Source: Flavobacterium sediminis
GTDB lineage: Bacteria; Bacteroidota; Bacteroidia; Flavobacteriales; Flavobacteriaceae
Length of the DNA: 64,000 nt
NCBI RefSeq assembly: GCF_003148385.1
Contig: NZ_CP029463.1
Span: 2,232,001-2,296,000 of the forward strand
Direction: 5' to 3'
Below, piece by piece: positions 34,878 to 44,434 of this stretch. Each line of letters opens with the position of its first letter. Positions within the stretch are counted from its first letter, which is position 1. The position numbers and the translations under genes were made by a program. The notes under the pieces are model-generated. The model was not told where the DNA came from. It saw only the letters and a program-made list of their open reading frames with translations, and searched no databases.

Positions 34878-35880
34878 AAAGATTGGCCCTATTTTCTATT
34901 TGGTAATTCTTATAGCCTTTTGTTCCAATGTTTCACAGCCTGGGATTTACAATGCTGGTGGAACAGCTTTTACCATGTTATTTCCACAAGATTCATTGAC
35001 CTACAAAAAGGTCCAAATGCAGGAAGAGTCCATTTATATTCAATTATATAAAGGTTTTGCAGTAGTTAAAGGAACGTATAAAATGGTTAATAATTCAAAT
35101 GAGAAATTGCATTTTACAATGGGATATCCCATAAACGGAATTTACAATGGCGGTGAAGCCGACTTAAATCAAGTACAATTAGATTCGTTGTATAAATTTA
35201 AGATCAAAGCAAGCGGAAATGAATTACCTATCAATGAAATGCTGATCGGCGATTCGGGTAACGCTACAGTTTTTAAAAATGAGAATTGGTTTACCTGGTT
35301 CGTGGCTTTCAGCCCAAAGGAAATTAAGGAAATTGAAGTTTATTTTTTAGTTAATACCAATGAAGGAGGGATTACAAAAGGATATACTCAAAAACAGAAA
35401 AATGCTTTTATTTATTTACTGGAATCCGGTAGTGTTTGGAAACAACCAATTGAGAAAGGGAAATTTATAGTAGAACTCAAAGACGGATTAAAAATTAGCG
35501 ATATTGCCGGAATTTCTTCTCATTTTAATTTTCAGGTTAATCAAGATGAAACAATTTTAATCGGAGCTAAAACTGATTTTTCACCAATACCAAAAGACAA
35601 TCTGATTGTTACATATGGAGAAAAAATTCCAAATTTTAATTTTCAAGATTTTTTAGACCAGTCAGAAGATTTGTTTAATCAAATAGATGCTTTTTCTCAG
35701 CAAACTGAATTTAGAACCACTAAACCATTTATTTCAAAAAATCCTTATGAAATAGAACCTGATTTTTGGTCCTTTCTACCGGTGGTAGCCTTAATTTTAG
35801 CCTTTATAACCCCTCTTGCTTTTGGAGTTTTCGGGATTTATTTTGTGATTAAAAGCATAAAAAAGAAAAACAGAAATTGA
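34870..35880 (+). CDS. Secreted protein with C-terminal membrane helix, unknown function
   Basis: The 336-residue protein has a hydrophobic N-terminal signal (about 4-18), a large extracytoplasmic beta domain and one C-terminal helix (about 306-330, 'LPVVALILAFITPLAFGVFGIYFVI') followed by a basic tail, so it is anchored with its bulk outside. 'LYKGFAVVKGTYKMVNNSNEKLHFTMGYP' looks like a beta-sandwich start. It overlaps the preceding gene by 8 bases. No family recognised. Confidence 0.6.
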   Translation: MTKKIGPIFYLVILIAFCSNVSQPGIYNAGGTAFTMLFPQDSLTYKKVQMQEESIYIQLYKGFAVVKGTYKMVNNSNEKLHFTMGYPINGIYNGGEADLNQVQLDSLYKFKIKASGNELPINEMLIGDSGNATVFKNENWFTWFVAFSPKEIKEIEVYFLVNTNEGGITKGYTQKQKNAFIYLLESGSVWKQPIEKGKFIVELKDGLKISDIAGISSHFNFQVNQDETILIGAKTDFSPIPKDNLIVTYGEKIPNFNFQDFLDQSEDLFNQIDAFSQQTEFRTTKPFISKNPYEIEPDFWSFLPVVALILAFITPLAFGVFGIYFVIKSIKKKNRN

Positions 35881-35900
35881 TTTCAGAAAAGAGGAGAGTA

Positions 35901-35920
35901 AATACGGCAATTGCCGTATT
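35901..35920 (+). promoter_or_regulatory. Dyad motif, copy B: AATACGGCAATTGCCGTATT
   Basis: This is a perfect 20-base palindrome 45 bases before the histidine kinase start at 35966 and the most symmetric of the three motif copies. A run of T follows, so it may also terminate the upstream pair. The copies A and C lack the T run, which supports a binding-site role. Confidence 0.5.
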
Positions 35921-35965
35921 TTTTTTACTAACGACCTAAATTAAGTTTACATACTTATTAGAATA

Positions 35966-37735
35966 ATGAAAATGAAGTTTAATTTTTATTTGTCTTTTTT
36001 GATACAATTGGCATATTGCCAGATGTTTTTTGCACAAAGTTCAGCCATTAGAGAGATTGATTCTATAAATAATAGACCTTTCAATAAGAAGATTGAAAAC
36101 CTTTTTGATTCCGAAAAAGTCTTTAAAAATAATTTAGCCAAAGCACAAGCAAACAATTATCAGATCGGTATTGCTGAAAGTTATGAGAACCTGGGTTTAA
36201 TATATTATTACCAAGGGAAATACGAATTAAGTCATAAATACAATGTGTTGGCAATTAAGTCTTTTCAAAGTCAAAAAAAATGGAATAAAGTAGCTAAAGT
36301 TTACGGCGAGTTCGGATACCAGATGAAACGAAGAAATTTGCCGGAAGCAATAGGTTATATGCAAAAAGGAATAAAATTAGCAGAAAGATTAAAAAATGAT
36401 TCAGAATTAAAAATATTGTATGACAATTATGGCGTGCTGAAAGAAATGAAGCTGGAATACGATAGCGCTTTTTATTTTTACAACAAATCATTAAAAATTA
36501 AAGAAATACAGAAAGATAGTATCGGAATTCCTTATAGTCTTAATAAAATCGGATTGTTACATTTGACAGAAAAGAGATTTAATGAAGCAAAAAGAAATTT
36601 TGATAAAGCCTATAAAATCAGGCTTAATATTGACGATAAAATAGGAATTGCAGAAAGTCTGAATTTCTTTGGAACCTATTATTATGAGATTAAAGATTTG
36701 GATAAATCGATACAATATTTTAAGAAGGCAATTGGATATAGTAAAAAACATAAGTATACTTATCTGACACAAGATAATTTACAAAGAATATCTGATGCTT
36801 ATGAATTGAATAATAACTATAAAGCGGCATTAGATAATTTTAAAAAATATGTAGTGTATAAAGATAGTCTGGCCGGTATTGAGATACGAATAAAGCAAGC
36901 TGAACTTGACACAAAATTTATTACAGAAGAAAAAGAACGCCAAATACTTTTACAGCGTGCACAGTTAGCCGAAAAAAACATGTACATCATTATTGTTTTA
37001 GCATTGTTATTAATTTCGGTTTTGTTAGGCTACTTTATTTATAACAAGCAGAAATTAAAAAACATTCAATTACAAAAAGAAAACCAGTTAAGAGATGCGT
37101 TATTAAAAATTGAAACACAAAATAAATTACAAGAGCAACGTCTTCAAATTTCAAGAGACTTGCACGATAACATAGGGGCACAATTAACTTTTATTATCTC
37201 ATCTATCGATAATTTAAAATATGCTTTAAGAAACCAAAATCCGAAAGTAGATGAAAAGTTAACGAATATTAGTTCCTTTACCAAAGAAACAATTATTGAA
37301 TTGCGCGATACTATATGGGCTATGAACAAAGAAGAAATTACAGTTGAAGATTTAGAAACACGCATTTCAAATTTTATAGAGAATGCTAAAATTTCTTTAA
37401 GTGGTATCCGGTTTAATTTTATAAGTAATTTAAAAGCAACAGAGTTAACACCATTTTATTCGCGTGACGGAATGAATATTTATCGCATTATTCAAGAAAG
37501 TGTAAATAATGCGATAAAACATGCAAAGGCTTCTAAAATTGAAGTTTCAATACAGAAAATTAACAATCAAATTATAGTTACAATAGAGGATAATGGCAAT
37601 GGCTTTAGCGTTTTAGAAACGGAAAAAGGAAACGGATTAAATTCTGTTCATAAAAGAGCTGCTGAACTAAATGCAAAAATAAATTTGGTATCAAATGAGA
37701 ACGGAACCACTATAAAGATTTATCTGAATGCATAA
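35966..37735 (+). CDS. TPR sensor histidine kinase (HisKA_3 / NarL-type), first of two paralogues
   Basis: The 589-residue protein has a signal peptide (about 1-24), an extracytoplasmic TPR array (about 50-300; 'AESYENLGLIYYYQGKYELSHKYNVLAIKSF' and similar), one membrane helix at about 331-353, a HisKA_3 dimerisation domain with the phosphoacceptor in 'ISRDLHDNIGAQLTFI' (about 396-411) and a HATPase_c domain ('QESVNNAIKHAKAS', 'IEDNGNGFSV', 'GNGLNSVHKRAAE'). It should phosphorylate a LuxR-type regulator; the candidate is encoded at 42658. The signal is unknown. Confidence 0.9.
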   Translation: MKMKFNFYLSFLIQLAYCQMFFAQSSAIREIDSINNRPFNKKIENLFDSEKVFKNNLAKAQANNYQIGIAESYENLGLIYYYQGKYELSHKYNVLAIKSFQSQKKWNKVAKVYGEFGYQMKRRNLPEAIGYMQKGIKLAERLKNDSELKILYDNYGVLKEMKLEYDSAFYFYNKSLKIKEIQKDSIGIPYSLNKIGLLHLTEKRFNEAKRNFDKAYKIRLNIDDKIGIAESLNFFGTYYYEIKDLDKSIQYFKKAIGYSKKHKYTYLTQDNLQRISDAYELNNNYKAALDNFKKYVVYKDSLAGIEIRIKQAELDTKFITEEKERQILLQRAQLAEKNMYIIIVLALLLISVLLGYFIYNKQKLKNIQLQKENQLRDALLKIETQNKLQEQRLQISRDLHDNIGAQLTFIISSIDNLKYALRNQNPKVDEKLTNISSFTKETIIELRDTIWAMNKEEITVEDLETRISNFIENAKISLSGIRFNFISNLKATELTPFYSRDGMNIYRIIQESVNNAIKHAKASKIEVSIQKINNQIIVTIEDNGNGFSVLETEKGNGLNSVHKRAAELNAKINLVSNENGTTIKIYLNA

Positions 37736-37814
37736 TGCCTATAAATTTCATCTTTAAGATTGATTGAGTAGATAAAAATAACTAATTTAACCTCGTTTAA
37801 CATTATTTTTAAGA

Positions 37815-39764
37815 ATGATGATTTTGAAGTTTAAGGTTTCTATTTTAGTTGTATTTTCTTTTTTTTCTGTTTTTTCCCAGCAAACTAAAACAGATAGTCT
37901 GTATCATATAATCAATACTACAAAAAACGATTCGACTAAAGTAGCGGTTTATAACCAAATTGTTTGGAAATACCTTTTTAGCGATAAAAAAAAGGCAAAA
38001 GAATTAATTGATACTTCTGAGAAAATTGCACTTGCAGCTAATGAAAAGTTTGGATATAATTCTTTGTTGGGAATAAAAGGTATTTATTACGACGTAAACG
38101 GAAAATCAGATTCGGCAAAGTACTTTTTTGAAAAGTCTTTAGAATATAGCAGAAAAAATAAATTTTTAGTGCATGAGGGTCATACACTAAATAATTTAGG
38201 AATGTACAACTGGAATCAGGGTAATTTTGAAAAAGCACTCAACTATTATTTTGAATCTATAAAACTGAACCAAAAAATACCGGAAAAGCAAAGAGGAAAT
38301 ATAGATGCTAATTACAACAATATCGGACTAATTTATCAGGAAATGCATTTGTATGACAAAGCAATAAATTATCATTTAAAAGCACTTAAATTACGAAAGC
38401 AAACCAAATATATAGCAGCACAAATTGCAAGTCATAATAATTTAGGAATTTGTTATAAAGAGCTTTCTCAAATGAAAAAAGCAAAAGAATCATTTGAAGA
38501 ATCCATTGCATTAGCCAAACAGATCAATCCCGGTAACGAATATTATACAGCTATCGAAGGTTTGGCCTCTGTTGAATATAAATCGGGAAATTATCAAAAA
38601 GCACGTGATTTATATTTACAATCATTAAACCGGCCGAAAGAAGTACCAATTAATTCTAAAACTAAGGTTAATTTATATAGTAGTCTGGCTAAGGTTTATA
38701 TAAAACTTAAACAACCCGGAGAAACTATTCGCTATGGCGAATTATGTTTAAATGAGCTACAGTTGTCCAGTGAGAATAAAGACTATGAAGTTGAAGTATA
38801 CAAGCCTTTAGCAGAAGCTTATTATACGATAGGGGATATCGAAAAAGGTTCTTATTACAATTCTAAATTTTACGAAAAAACTACCCAAAAGTTTAAAGAA
38901 GAAAGTGCTGAATTTTTCCAGGAGTTAGAAGTGAAATATGAAACAGAGAAAAAAGAAAAAGATTTAGCTCAAGAAAAGGTAAAAGTTGCCGAGCGCGAAC
39001 TTCGCATAAAAAATAAAAATAACCTATTGCTCATTTCAGGATTTATAATTTTGAGCATTCTTCTTTTATCATGGATGTTTTTAAGCCAACAAAGATTTAA
39101 AAACAAACAATTACAAAAAGAAAAAGAACTTTCAGAAGCATTATTGAAAATAGAGACCAATAATAGATTACAAGAACAACGTTTAGCAATTTCCAGAGAT
39201 TTGCATGACAACATTGGTGCGCAATTAACATTTATAATATCTTCAATCGATAGTTTAAAAATGTTTTTAACGAATGGCGAAGAAAAAGTAATTCAGAAAT
39301 TATCAAATATCAGCCAATTTACTAAAGAGACAATAACAGAACTTCGGGACACAATCTGGGCTATGAATAAAGATGAGATATCGGTAGAAGACTTTAAAAC
39401 CCGAATTTCAAACTTTATCGAACAGGCAAAAGTATCCTTATACGGCATTTCATTTGAGTTTACCTGTAATCTCCCCAAAGAAACATCTTTCAATTCTAAA
39501 GACGGAATGAATATTTATCGTATTATTCAAGAAAGTGTAAATAATGCAGTTAAACATGCAAAAGCAACAAAAATAGAAGTTATTGTAAACAAAGTAAATC
39601 AACAAATAGAAGTTATAATTAAAGACAATGGTAATGGATTTGATGTTTCAGACAATTCTTCTGGAAATGGTTTAAATTCAATTAAAAAAAGAGCTTTAGA
39701 AAGTAATTGCAAGATAAAGTTTGAATCCGGTTCTACCGGAACAATCGTTTCGTTACTGTATTAA
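37815..39764 (+). CDS. TPR sensor histidine kinase, second paralogue
   Basis: The 649-residue protein repeats the layout of its neighbour: signal peptide (about 1-21), TPR array (about 60-370), membrane helix (about 402-424), HisKA_3 with 'ISRDLHDNIGAQLTFI' identical to the neighbour, and a HATPase_c end ('QESVNNAVKHAKATKIEV', 'IKDNGNGFDV', 'GNGLNSIKKRALE'). The strong kinase similarity with divergent TPR sensor indicates a tandem duplication. 79 bp separate the genes. It likely feeds the same response regulator. Confidence 0.9.
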   Translation: MMILKFKVSILVVFSFFSVFSQQTKTDSLYHIINTTKNDSTKVAVYNQIVWKYLFSDKKKAKELIDTSEKIALAANEKFGYNSLLGIKGIYYDVNGKSDSAKYFFEKSLEYSRKNKFLVHEGHTLNNLGMYNWNQGNFEKALNYYFESIKLNQKIPEKQRGNIDANYNNIGLIYQEMHLYDKAINYHLKALKLRKQTKYIAAQIASHNNLGICYKELSQMKKAKESFEESIALAKQINPGNEYYTAIEGLASVEYKSGNYQKARDLYLQSLNRPKEVPINSKTKVNLYSSLAKVYIKLKQPGETIRYGELCLNELQLSSENKDYEVEVYKPLAEAYYTIGDIEKGSYYNSKFYEKTTQKFKEESAEFFQELEVKYETEKKEKDLAQEKVKVAERELRIKNKNNLLLISGFIILSILLLSWMFLSQQRFKNKQLQKEKELSEALLKIETNNRLQEQRLAISRDLHDNIGAQLTFIISSIDSLKMFLTNGEEKVIQKLSNISQFTKETITELRDTIWAMNKDEISVEDFKTRISNFIEQAKVSLYGISFEFTCNLPKETSFNSKDGMNIYRIIQESVNNAVKHAKATKIEVIVNKVNQQIEVIIKDNGNGFDVSDNSSGNGLNSIKKRALESNCKIKFESGSTGTIVSLLY

Positions 39765-39766
39765 AA

Positions 39767-39784
39767 TAGGGCAATTGTCGTATT
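39767..39784 (+). promoter_or_regulatory. Dyad motif, copy C: TAGGGCAATTGTCGTATT
   Basis: Third copy of the motif, 53 bases before the OmpA/PD40 gene start at 39837. It differs from copy A at two positions and from copy B at two. Confidence 0.5.
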
Positions 39785-39836
39785 GACTTAAAATGGACAT
39801 TTTTTCATTTTTGGGGAATAATCAACCTTTTTTTAA

Positions 39837-41921
39837 ATGAAAAAAATTACTCTTGTCTTTTTTATATTGTTGACAATAACAATACAATCTCAAACAGTTG
39901 TTTTTCATGATTCTTTTAAAGACGACAAAAACAAATGGGTTACCACTAGCGATAATTTTAAAGCGTACATAAAAAGAGACGCATTAGTTATCGAAAATAT
40001 AGATAATGAAAAAACGAAATGGCTACTCTATAATCTATCTTCATTTGATTTTAATCCCGATCAAGTTGATTTTGACCTTGAGGTAAATATCAAAGTAACC
40101 GATTTTAAAAAAGAAAATGCTACTTACGGTCTCGTGTGGTCCGGTTATAACGACAATTCGTACTATGACGTTTTTAGAGTTACTCCTGATAAGCAACTAC
40201 AATTGTATCAATATCTAAACGGAACATTCGATTATTATTCAGCTTGGAAATCATATCCGTTTATTAACGGTAAAAACAAGAACAATTATTTTAAAGTTGA
40301 AAAAAGAGCAAATCTGATCTTTGTGTATTTGAATGGAAATTTAGTACATCGGTCAGGAGAACGTGATTATTATGGCTCAAAGATCGGATTCATTTTAGAT
40401 GCTAATATGACCATTGTAGTAGATGAGGTAAAAGTTACCCGGTTTCCAATTGAAATAGATGTAGTTGATTCGTTTGATCCCAATGTAAAAATAGAAAAAC
40501 TTCCTGAGTTTATTTCGTCAAAAGAATACGAAGAAACGAATCCTGTTATTTCTGCAGACGGACAATACTTATATGTAGACAGGAAAGATTGTGATTTGAA
40601 CCTTGGTGGAAATAAAGACGATATTTGGTATTCCGTAAAAGACGAACAGGGAAATTGGACAGCGCTTAAAAATATGGGAAAACCACTAAATAATGAAGAT
40701 TATAATTTTGTAATCTCTTCTTCACCTGATAACAACATGCTCTTGTTAGGAAATCGGTATACCGAAGACGGCAAAGCTGCCGGTTCAGGAGTTTCGGTTT
40801 CAAGGAAGACCGCTGCAGGTTGGGAAATACCGAAATCGATGACCATAAAAGACTATGCCAATGTTAACATGTATGTAGGTTATTTTTTAGCTAATGATAA
40901 CAAGCATTTGATAATGTCTGTGGAAAGAAAAGATCAGGGATTAGGAAAAAAGGATCTATATGTTAGTTTTTTAGAAGGAGAAAATTTATGGTCAAAACCG
41001 GTACATTTAGGAAACGTAGTTAACACTTTTGAAGACGAAACGAACCCTTTTTTAGCTTCCGACGGAAAAACATTGTATTTTGCTTCAAGAGGACATAAAG
41101 GCTATGGAGGTTATGATTTATTTGTAACGAAACGCCTGGATGATACCTGGCAAAATTGGTCACCGCCAAAAAATTTGGGAAATGTTATTAATTCCAAAAA
41201 AACAGAGTTAAGTATATTTTTATCCGCAAAAGGAGACAAAGCATATTTGTCACGTTCAAGGGATATTTGGGAAATTGACAATTCTGTAAAACAAGATCCT
41301 GTAGTTCTCGTAAAAGGGAAAGTGTTTGATGCCAAGACAAATGAAATACTTTCGACAACTATAGTTTACAATAATTTAGTAACCGATAAAGAGCTTGGAA
41401 CTGCAATTTCAGATCCTACAAACGGAAGTTACAGCATTGTATTGCCATTTGGCGAAAAGTATAGTTTTATGGCACAAAAAGAAGGATATTTTGCGGTAAC
41501 ACAAAACGTAGATTTGTCCGATTTAAAAGAATATAAAGAGATTACAGTCAATTTATATCTGAACCCGATAGAAAAAGGACAAACCATACGCTTAAACAAT
41601 ATTTTCTTTGATTCCGGAAAATATGATTTGTTACCGGAGTCTAATGCCGAATTGGATAGATTGTACAAAGTATTACGAGAAAATCAAAAGCTTACTATTG
41701 AAATAGCAGGTCATACAGATGCAGTAGGTTCAGATACAAATAACATGACACTTTCTAATAAGAGAGCTAATGCCGTTATGAACTATCTGACAGCCAAAGG
41801 AATTGCAAAAGATCGATTAACGGCAAAGGGATATGGTGAAACCAAGTTTATTGTAACCAATGAAACCGAAGAAGGGAAACAACAGAATAGGAGAGTGGAA
41901 TTTGTAATTATTGAATTGTAA
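39837..41921 (+). CDS. OmpA family protein with PD40 repeats
   Basis: The 694-residue protein has a signal peptide (about 1-19), an N-terminal beta domain (about 20-205) like the concanavalin-fold module seen in DUF1080-type proteins, WD40-like PD40 repeats ('ETNPVISADGQYLYVDRK', 'ETNPFLASDGKTLYFASRGHKGYGGYDLFVT'), a carboxypeptidase-like segment and a C-terminal OmpA peptidoglycan-binding domain ('NNIFFDSGKYDLLPESNAELDRL', 'IAGHTDAVGSDTNN', 'RANAVMNYLTAKGIAKDRLTAKGYG'). It links outer membrane and cell wall. The dyad motif upstream ties it to the kinase genes. Confidence 0.88.
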   Translation: MKKITLVFFILLTITIQSQTVVFHDSFKDDKNKWVTTSDNFKAYIKRDALVIENIDNEKTKWLLYNLSSFDFNPDQVDFDLEVNIKVTDFKKENATYGLVWSGYNDNSYYDVFRVTPDKQLQLYQYLNGTFDYYSAWKSYPFINGKNKNNYFKVEKRANLIFVYLNGNLVHRSGERDYYGSKIGFILDANMTIVVDEVKVTRFPIEIDVVDSFDPNVKIEKLPEFISSKEYEETNPVISADGQYLYVDRKDCDLNLGGNKDDIWYSVKDEQGNWTALKNMGKPLNNEDYNFVISSSPDNNMLLLGNRYTEDGKAAGSGVSVSRKTAAGWEIPKSMTIKDYANVNMYVGYFLANDNKHLIMSVERKDQGLGKKDLYVSFLEGENLWSKPVHLGNVVNTFEDETNPFLASDGKTLYFASRGHKGYGGYDLFVTKRLDDTWQNWSPPKNLGNVINSKKTELSIFLSAKGDKAYLSRSRDIWEIDNSVKQDPVVLVKGKVFDAKTNEILSTTIVYNNLVTDKELGTAISDPTNGSYSIVLPFGEKYSFMAQKEGYFAVTQNVDLSDLKEYKEITVNLYLNPIEKGQTIRLNNIFFDSGKYDLLPESNAELDRLYKVLRENQKLTIEIAGHTDAVGSDTNNMTLSNKRANAVMNYLTAKGIAKDRLTAKGYGETKFIVTNETEEGKQQNRRVEFVIIEL

Positions 41922-42652
41922 TGAAATTGACGCATTTTTTTACAAAAGAAAACCAGTCCGTTTGGTTAATGGCATTGTTCTACTTGCTGTTGTTGCTAAC
42001 AGAGAAAATCAGTGCAACCGAAATGGTGATTTTATATGCAGTGGAAACCGTCATTATAAGTGCTTTTCATGTATTAAAGATGTTTGTATTGACATTCAAA
42101 AAAGGAAACTCTAAAGAAGAAAAAGGGATGGGAGTGTTTTTTACATTCTTTTTCATTATTCATTATGGGTTCTTTGTATTCTTGCAAACATCCTTTTTCT
42201 TCCTTTTTCTCTCTTTTGCAGATGATCGTATTACCGATTCATTCGGGCTGCAAAATATTAATACCATATTAGGCTTAGAAGGAATTAAAATTGGTTTAGT
42301 CTTTTTGATTATAACCAATTTTTTAAAGTTTTGGTTTAATTTTTATAAATCTGATTATTATAAAGGCTTAAGAGTTGAGTTGTATATGTTTCAGCCTTAT
42401 ATTAGGATCATCATTCAACAAATTGTAGCTATTTTACCGGGCTTTTTCATTATTTTCGGGAAATCCGGTATTGCGGTAGCGATTGTATTAATCGTTGTCA
42501 GAACAATAATAGATGTAGCTATAGATAAAGCCAAAAATAACGAACATTTTTTCAATAAAGTACTTCATAAATTTATTATTAATTTAGACGAAGAAGATGT
42601 AGAGAAAAAAGAACAAGCCGTTTCATTTTTAAAAATGATCATAAAAGAATAA
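41921..42652 (+). CDS. DUF6498 multi-pass membrane protein
   Basis: The 243-residue protein has about six hydrophobic helices, among them 15-31, 37-58, 74-100, 120-138, 162-180 and 184-200. From memory it matches DUF6498. It starts one base inside the stop of the OmpA gene and is followed by the response regulator 5 bp later, so all three are in one operon. Role in the signalling system is unknown; a transporter or sensor accessory is conceivable. Confidence 0.7.
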   Translation: MKLTHFFTKENQSVWLMALFYLLLLLTEKISATEMVILYAVETVIISAFHVLKMFVLTFKKGNSKEEKGMGVFFTFFFIIHYGFFVFLQTSFFFLFLSFADDRITDSFGLQNINTILGLEGIKIGLVFLIITNFLKFWFNFYKSDYYKGLRVELYMFQPYIRIIIQQIVAILPGFFIIFGKSGIAVAIVLIVVRTIIDVAIDKAKNNEHFFNKVLHKFIINLDEEDVEKKEQAVSFLKMIIKE

Positions 42653-42657
42653 ATAAT

Positions 42658-43314
42658 ATGCAAAATATCCGATTAGCAATTATAGATGATAATAGTTTTT
42701 TGATTAATGCCATTAAAGAAAAATTATCTTTTTTTAATGATATCCAAATAAAATATACAGCTAATAACGGTCAGGAGATAATAGAAAAATTAGCGAAAGA
42801 CAAAAATCTTGAAGTATTGTTAATGGATATTGAAATGCCGATGATGAACGGAATTGAAGCAACCCTTGAGATTAAACAGCGCTATCCTCAGATCAAAATC
42901 ATTATGCTGACGGTTTTCGATAATGATGAAAATATATTTAATGCTATTAAGGCGGGTGCCGATGGTTATTTGTTAAAAGAAGTAGATCCCAATTCACTCT
43001 ATCAGGGAATTCAGGAAACCTTATCAGGCGGAGCCGCTATGACGCCGTCAATTGCTTTAAAAACATTAAAACTGCTCCGAAATCCTATAAATCTTGAAGA
43101 AGACCAGACAGAATCAGAAGAAATAAAATTATCATCACGAGAGATAGACGTTTTAGAACAGTTAAGTAAAGGACTGAGCTATACGGTAATCGCGGAGAAT
43201 TTATTTTTGTCGCCCTCAACAGTCCGTAAGCATATCGAAAATATTTATTCAAAATTACAAGTCCATTCAAAACTGGAAGCAGTACAAAAGGCTAAAAAGA
43301 ATAACTTAATTTAA
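42658..43314 (+). CDS. LuxR/NarL-type response regulator
   Basis: The 218-residue protein has a receiver domain with the phosphoacceptor Asp in 'EVLLMDIEMPMMNG' (about 53-66), the acidic pair DD at 10-11, a Lys in 'GYLLKEVD', and a C-terminal LuxR helix-turn-helix ('LSSREIDVLEQLSKGLSYTVIAENLFLSPSTVRKHIENIYSKL', spanning about 157-199). It is the natural partner of the two HisKA_3 kinases upstream. It may bind the dyad motif at 32133, 35901 and 39767 (inference). Confidence 0.93.
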   Translation: MQNIRLAIIDDNSFLINAIKEKLSFFNDIQIKYTANNGQEIIEKLAKDKNLEVLLMDIEMPMMNGIEATLEIKQRYPQIKIIMLTVFDNDENIFNAIKAGADGYLLKEVDPNSLYQGIQETLSGGAAMTPSIALKTLKLLRNPINLEEDQTESEEIKLSSREIDVLEQLSKGLSYTVIAENLFLSPSTVRKHIENIYSKLQVHSKLEAVQKAKKNNLI

Positions 43315-43315
43315 G

Positions 43316-43323
43316 TATCTTCG
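43316..43323 (+). promoter_or_regulatory. Possible promoter -7 box of the DUF4230 gene
   Basis: TATCTTCG at 43316-43323 is one base from TAnnTTTG and lies 20 bp before the start codon. Confidence 0.4.
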
Positions 43324-43342
43324 TGTAGTAAAATTTGTATCT

Positions 43343-44026
43343 ATGGCACGAAATACTTCTACCGAAACCCAAATTAAAAATATAGTAACCCCCGTTATTC
43401 AGGCTATTTTTAAATCAGGAAAGGCTATTTATATTATTATTATAGCAGTTGTTTTTTATTTTGGGTACCAATATTTCACTCAAAAAAAAGAAGACAACGT
43501 AACATTTAATTCCGATTTAATTGAAAAAGAAATTAAGAATGTCGGTAAACTAATAGTAACAGAAGGGAAATTTTCTGAAGTAGTCACTTATAAAGATCAG
43601 CAGAAATATTTAATGGATTTGGTTTCTTTTGAAAAAAAAGCTTTGATTGTAGCCAATGCCAATGTTACCATTGCTTATGACTTACGTCAGATAAAATATA
43701 ACATTGATCAGGAAAAGAAAACCATAACCATAACCTATGTTCCTGAACCGGAACTCAAGATCAATCAGGAACTACAATTCTATGATATTAATCAAAGTCG
43801 TTTCAACCCTTTCGGGGCAGAAGATTATAATAAGATCAATCAAAAAGTAAAAGAAGTCATTACAAAGAAAGTTGAACAATCAACGTTAAAGTCGAATGCC
43901 GAAAATCGTTTGCTGAGTGAACTTTCTAAACTTTTGATCCTAACCAATACAATGGGGTGGACGTTAGAATACAACGGAAATATCATTCAGAAAGATTCAG
44001 ATTTTATTAAAGGGCTGACTCCCTGA
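43343..44026 (+). CDS. DUF4230 membrane-anchored protein
   Basis: The 227-residue protein has one N-terminal membrane helix (about 28-45) and an extracytoplasmic DUF4230 domain, with 'VGKLIVTEGKFSEVVTYKDQQKY', 'IVANANVTIAYDLRQIKYNI' and 'EPELKINQELQFYDINQSRFNPF'. The family has no established function. It is separated from the response regulator by a possible promoter and ends at a bidirectional terminator. Confidence 0.8.
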   Translation: MARNTSTETQIKNIVTPVIQAIFKSGKAIYIIIIAVVFYFGYQYFTQKKEDNVTFNSDLIEKEIKNVGKLIVTEGKFSEVVTYKDQQKYLMDLVSFEKKALIVANANVTIAYDLRQIKYNIDQEKKTITITYVPEPELKINQELQFYDINQSRFNPFGAEDYNKINQKVKEVITKKVEQSTLKSNAENRLLSELSKLLILTNTMGWTLEYNGNIIQKDSDFIKGLTP

Positions 44027-44032
44027 TATAAA

Positions 44033-44059
44033 AAAACGCTGATCTCAGATCAGCGTTTT
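44033..44059. terminator. Bidirectional terminator between DUF4230 and rhodanese genes
   Basis: AAAACGCTGATC (44033-44044) and GATCAGCGTTTT (44048-44059) form a perfect 12-bp stem with a 3-base loop. Confidence 0.85.
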
Positions 44060-44069
44060 CAATTTTGGT

Positions 44070-44378
44070 TTAAAGTTTGCTTTCCAGTGATGTCCAGCCA
44101 CCACCGTTAATGCAATCAATTCCGTTTTGCTTCAGAATAGAAGTAGCCTGAGCACTTCTCATACCACTTCTGCAACAAGCAATAATCGGTTTGTTCCATT
44201 TTTTAATTTCTGAAATTTTACCGTTTAAAACTTGAAGCGCAATATTTTTTGAACCTTTAATGTGTCCTTCTGCAAATTCTTCAGGAGTTCTTACATCAAG
44301 AATTACAGCACCTTTTTGTACGTATTCTTGAACTTCATTAGCTTTATTGCCAAAGCCTAAAACATCTAAAATACCCAT
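44070..44378 (-). CDS. Rhodanese-like domain protein
   Basis: The 102-residue protein is a single rhodanese domain with 'AVILDVRTPEEFAEGHIKGSKNIAL' and the active-site Cys in 'IIACCRSGMRSAQATSIL' (about 68-85). It should transfer sulfur or bind persulfide; physiological acceptor unknown. It has its own consensus promoter and faces the DUF4230 gene across a shared terminator. No signal peptide, so it is cytoplasmic. Confidence 0.9.
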   Translation of the reverse strand: MGILDVLGFGNKANEVQEYVQKGAVILDVRTPEEFAEGHIKGSKNIALQVLNGKISEIKKWNKPIIACCRSGMRSAQATSILKQNGIDCINGGGWTSLESKL

Positions 44379-44394
44379 AATCTTCTTTTTTTGT

Positions 44395-44402
44395 CAAAGG
44401 TA
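44395..44402 (-). promoter_or_regulatory. Promoter -7 box of the rhodanese gene
   Basis: TACCTTTG on the minus strand (44402-44395), 17 bases before the start codon, matches TAnnTTTG. Confidence 0.55.
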
Positions 44403-44434
44403 GTATCGATCGCAAACAAAATCTGTAACAAATG

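Noticed and set aside
35895..35930. Motif copy B as only a terminator
   Set aside because: A T run follows this copy, so termination may also occur, but copies A and C share the same dyad without a T run, so a terminator alone does not explain the set.
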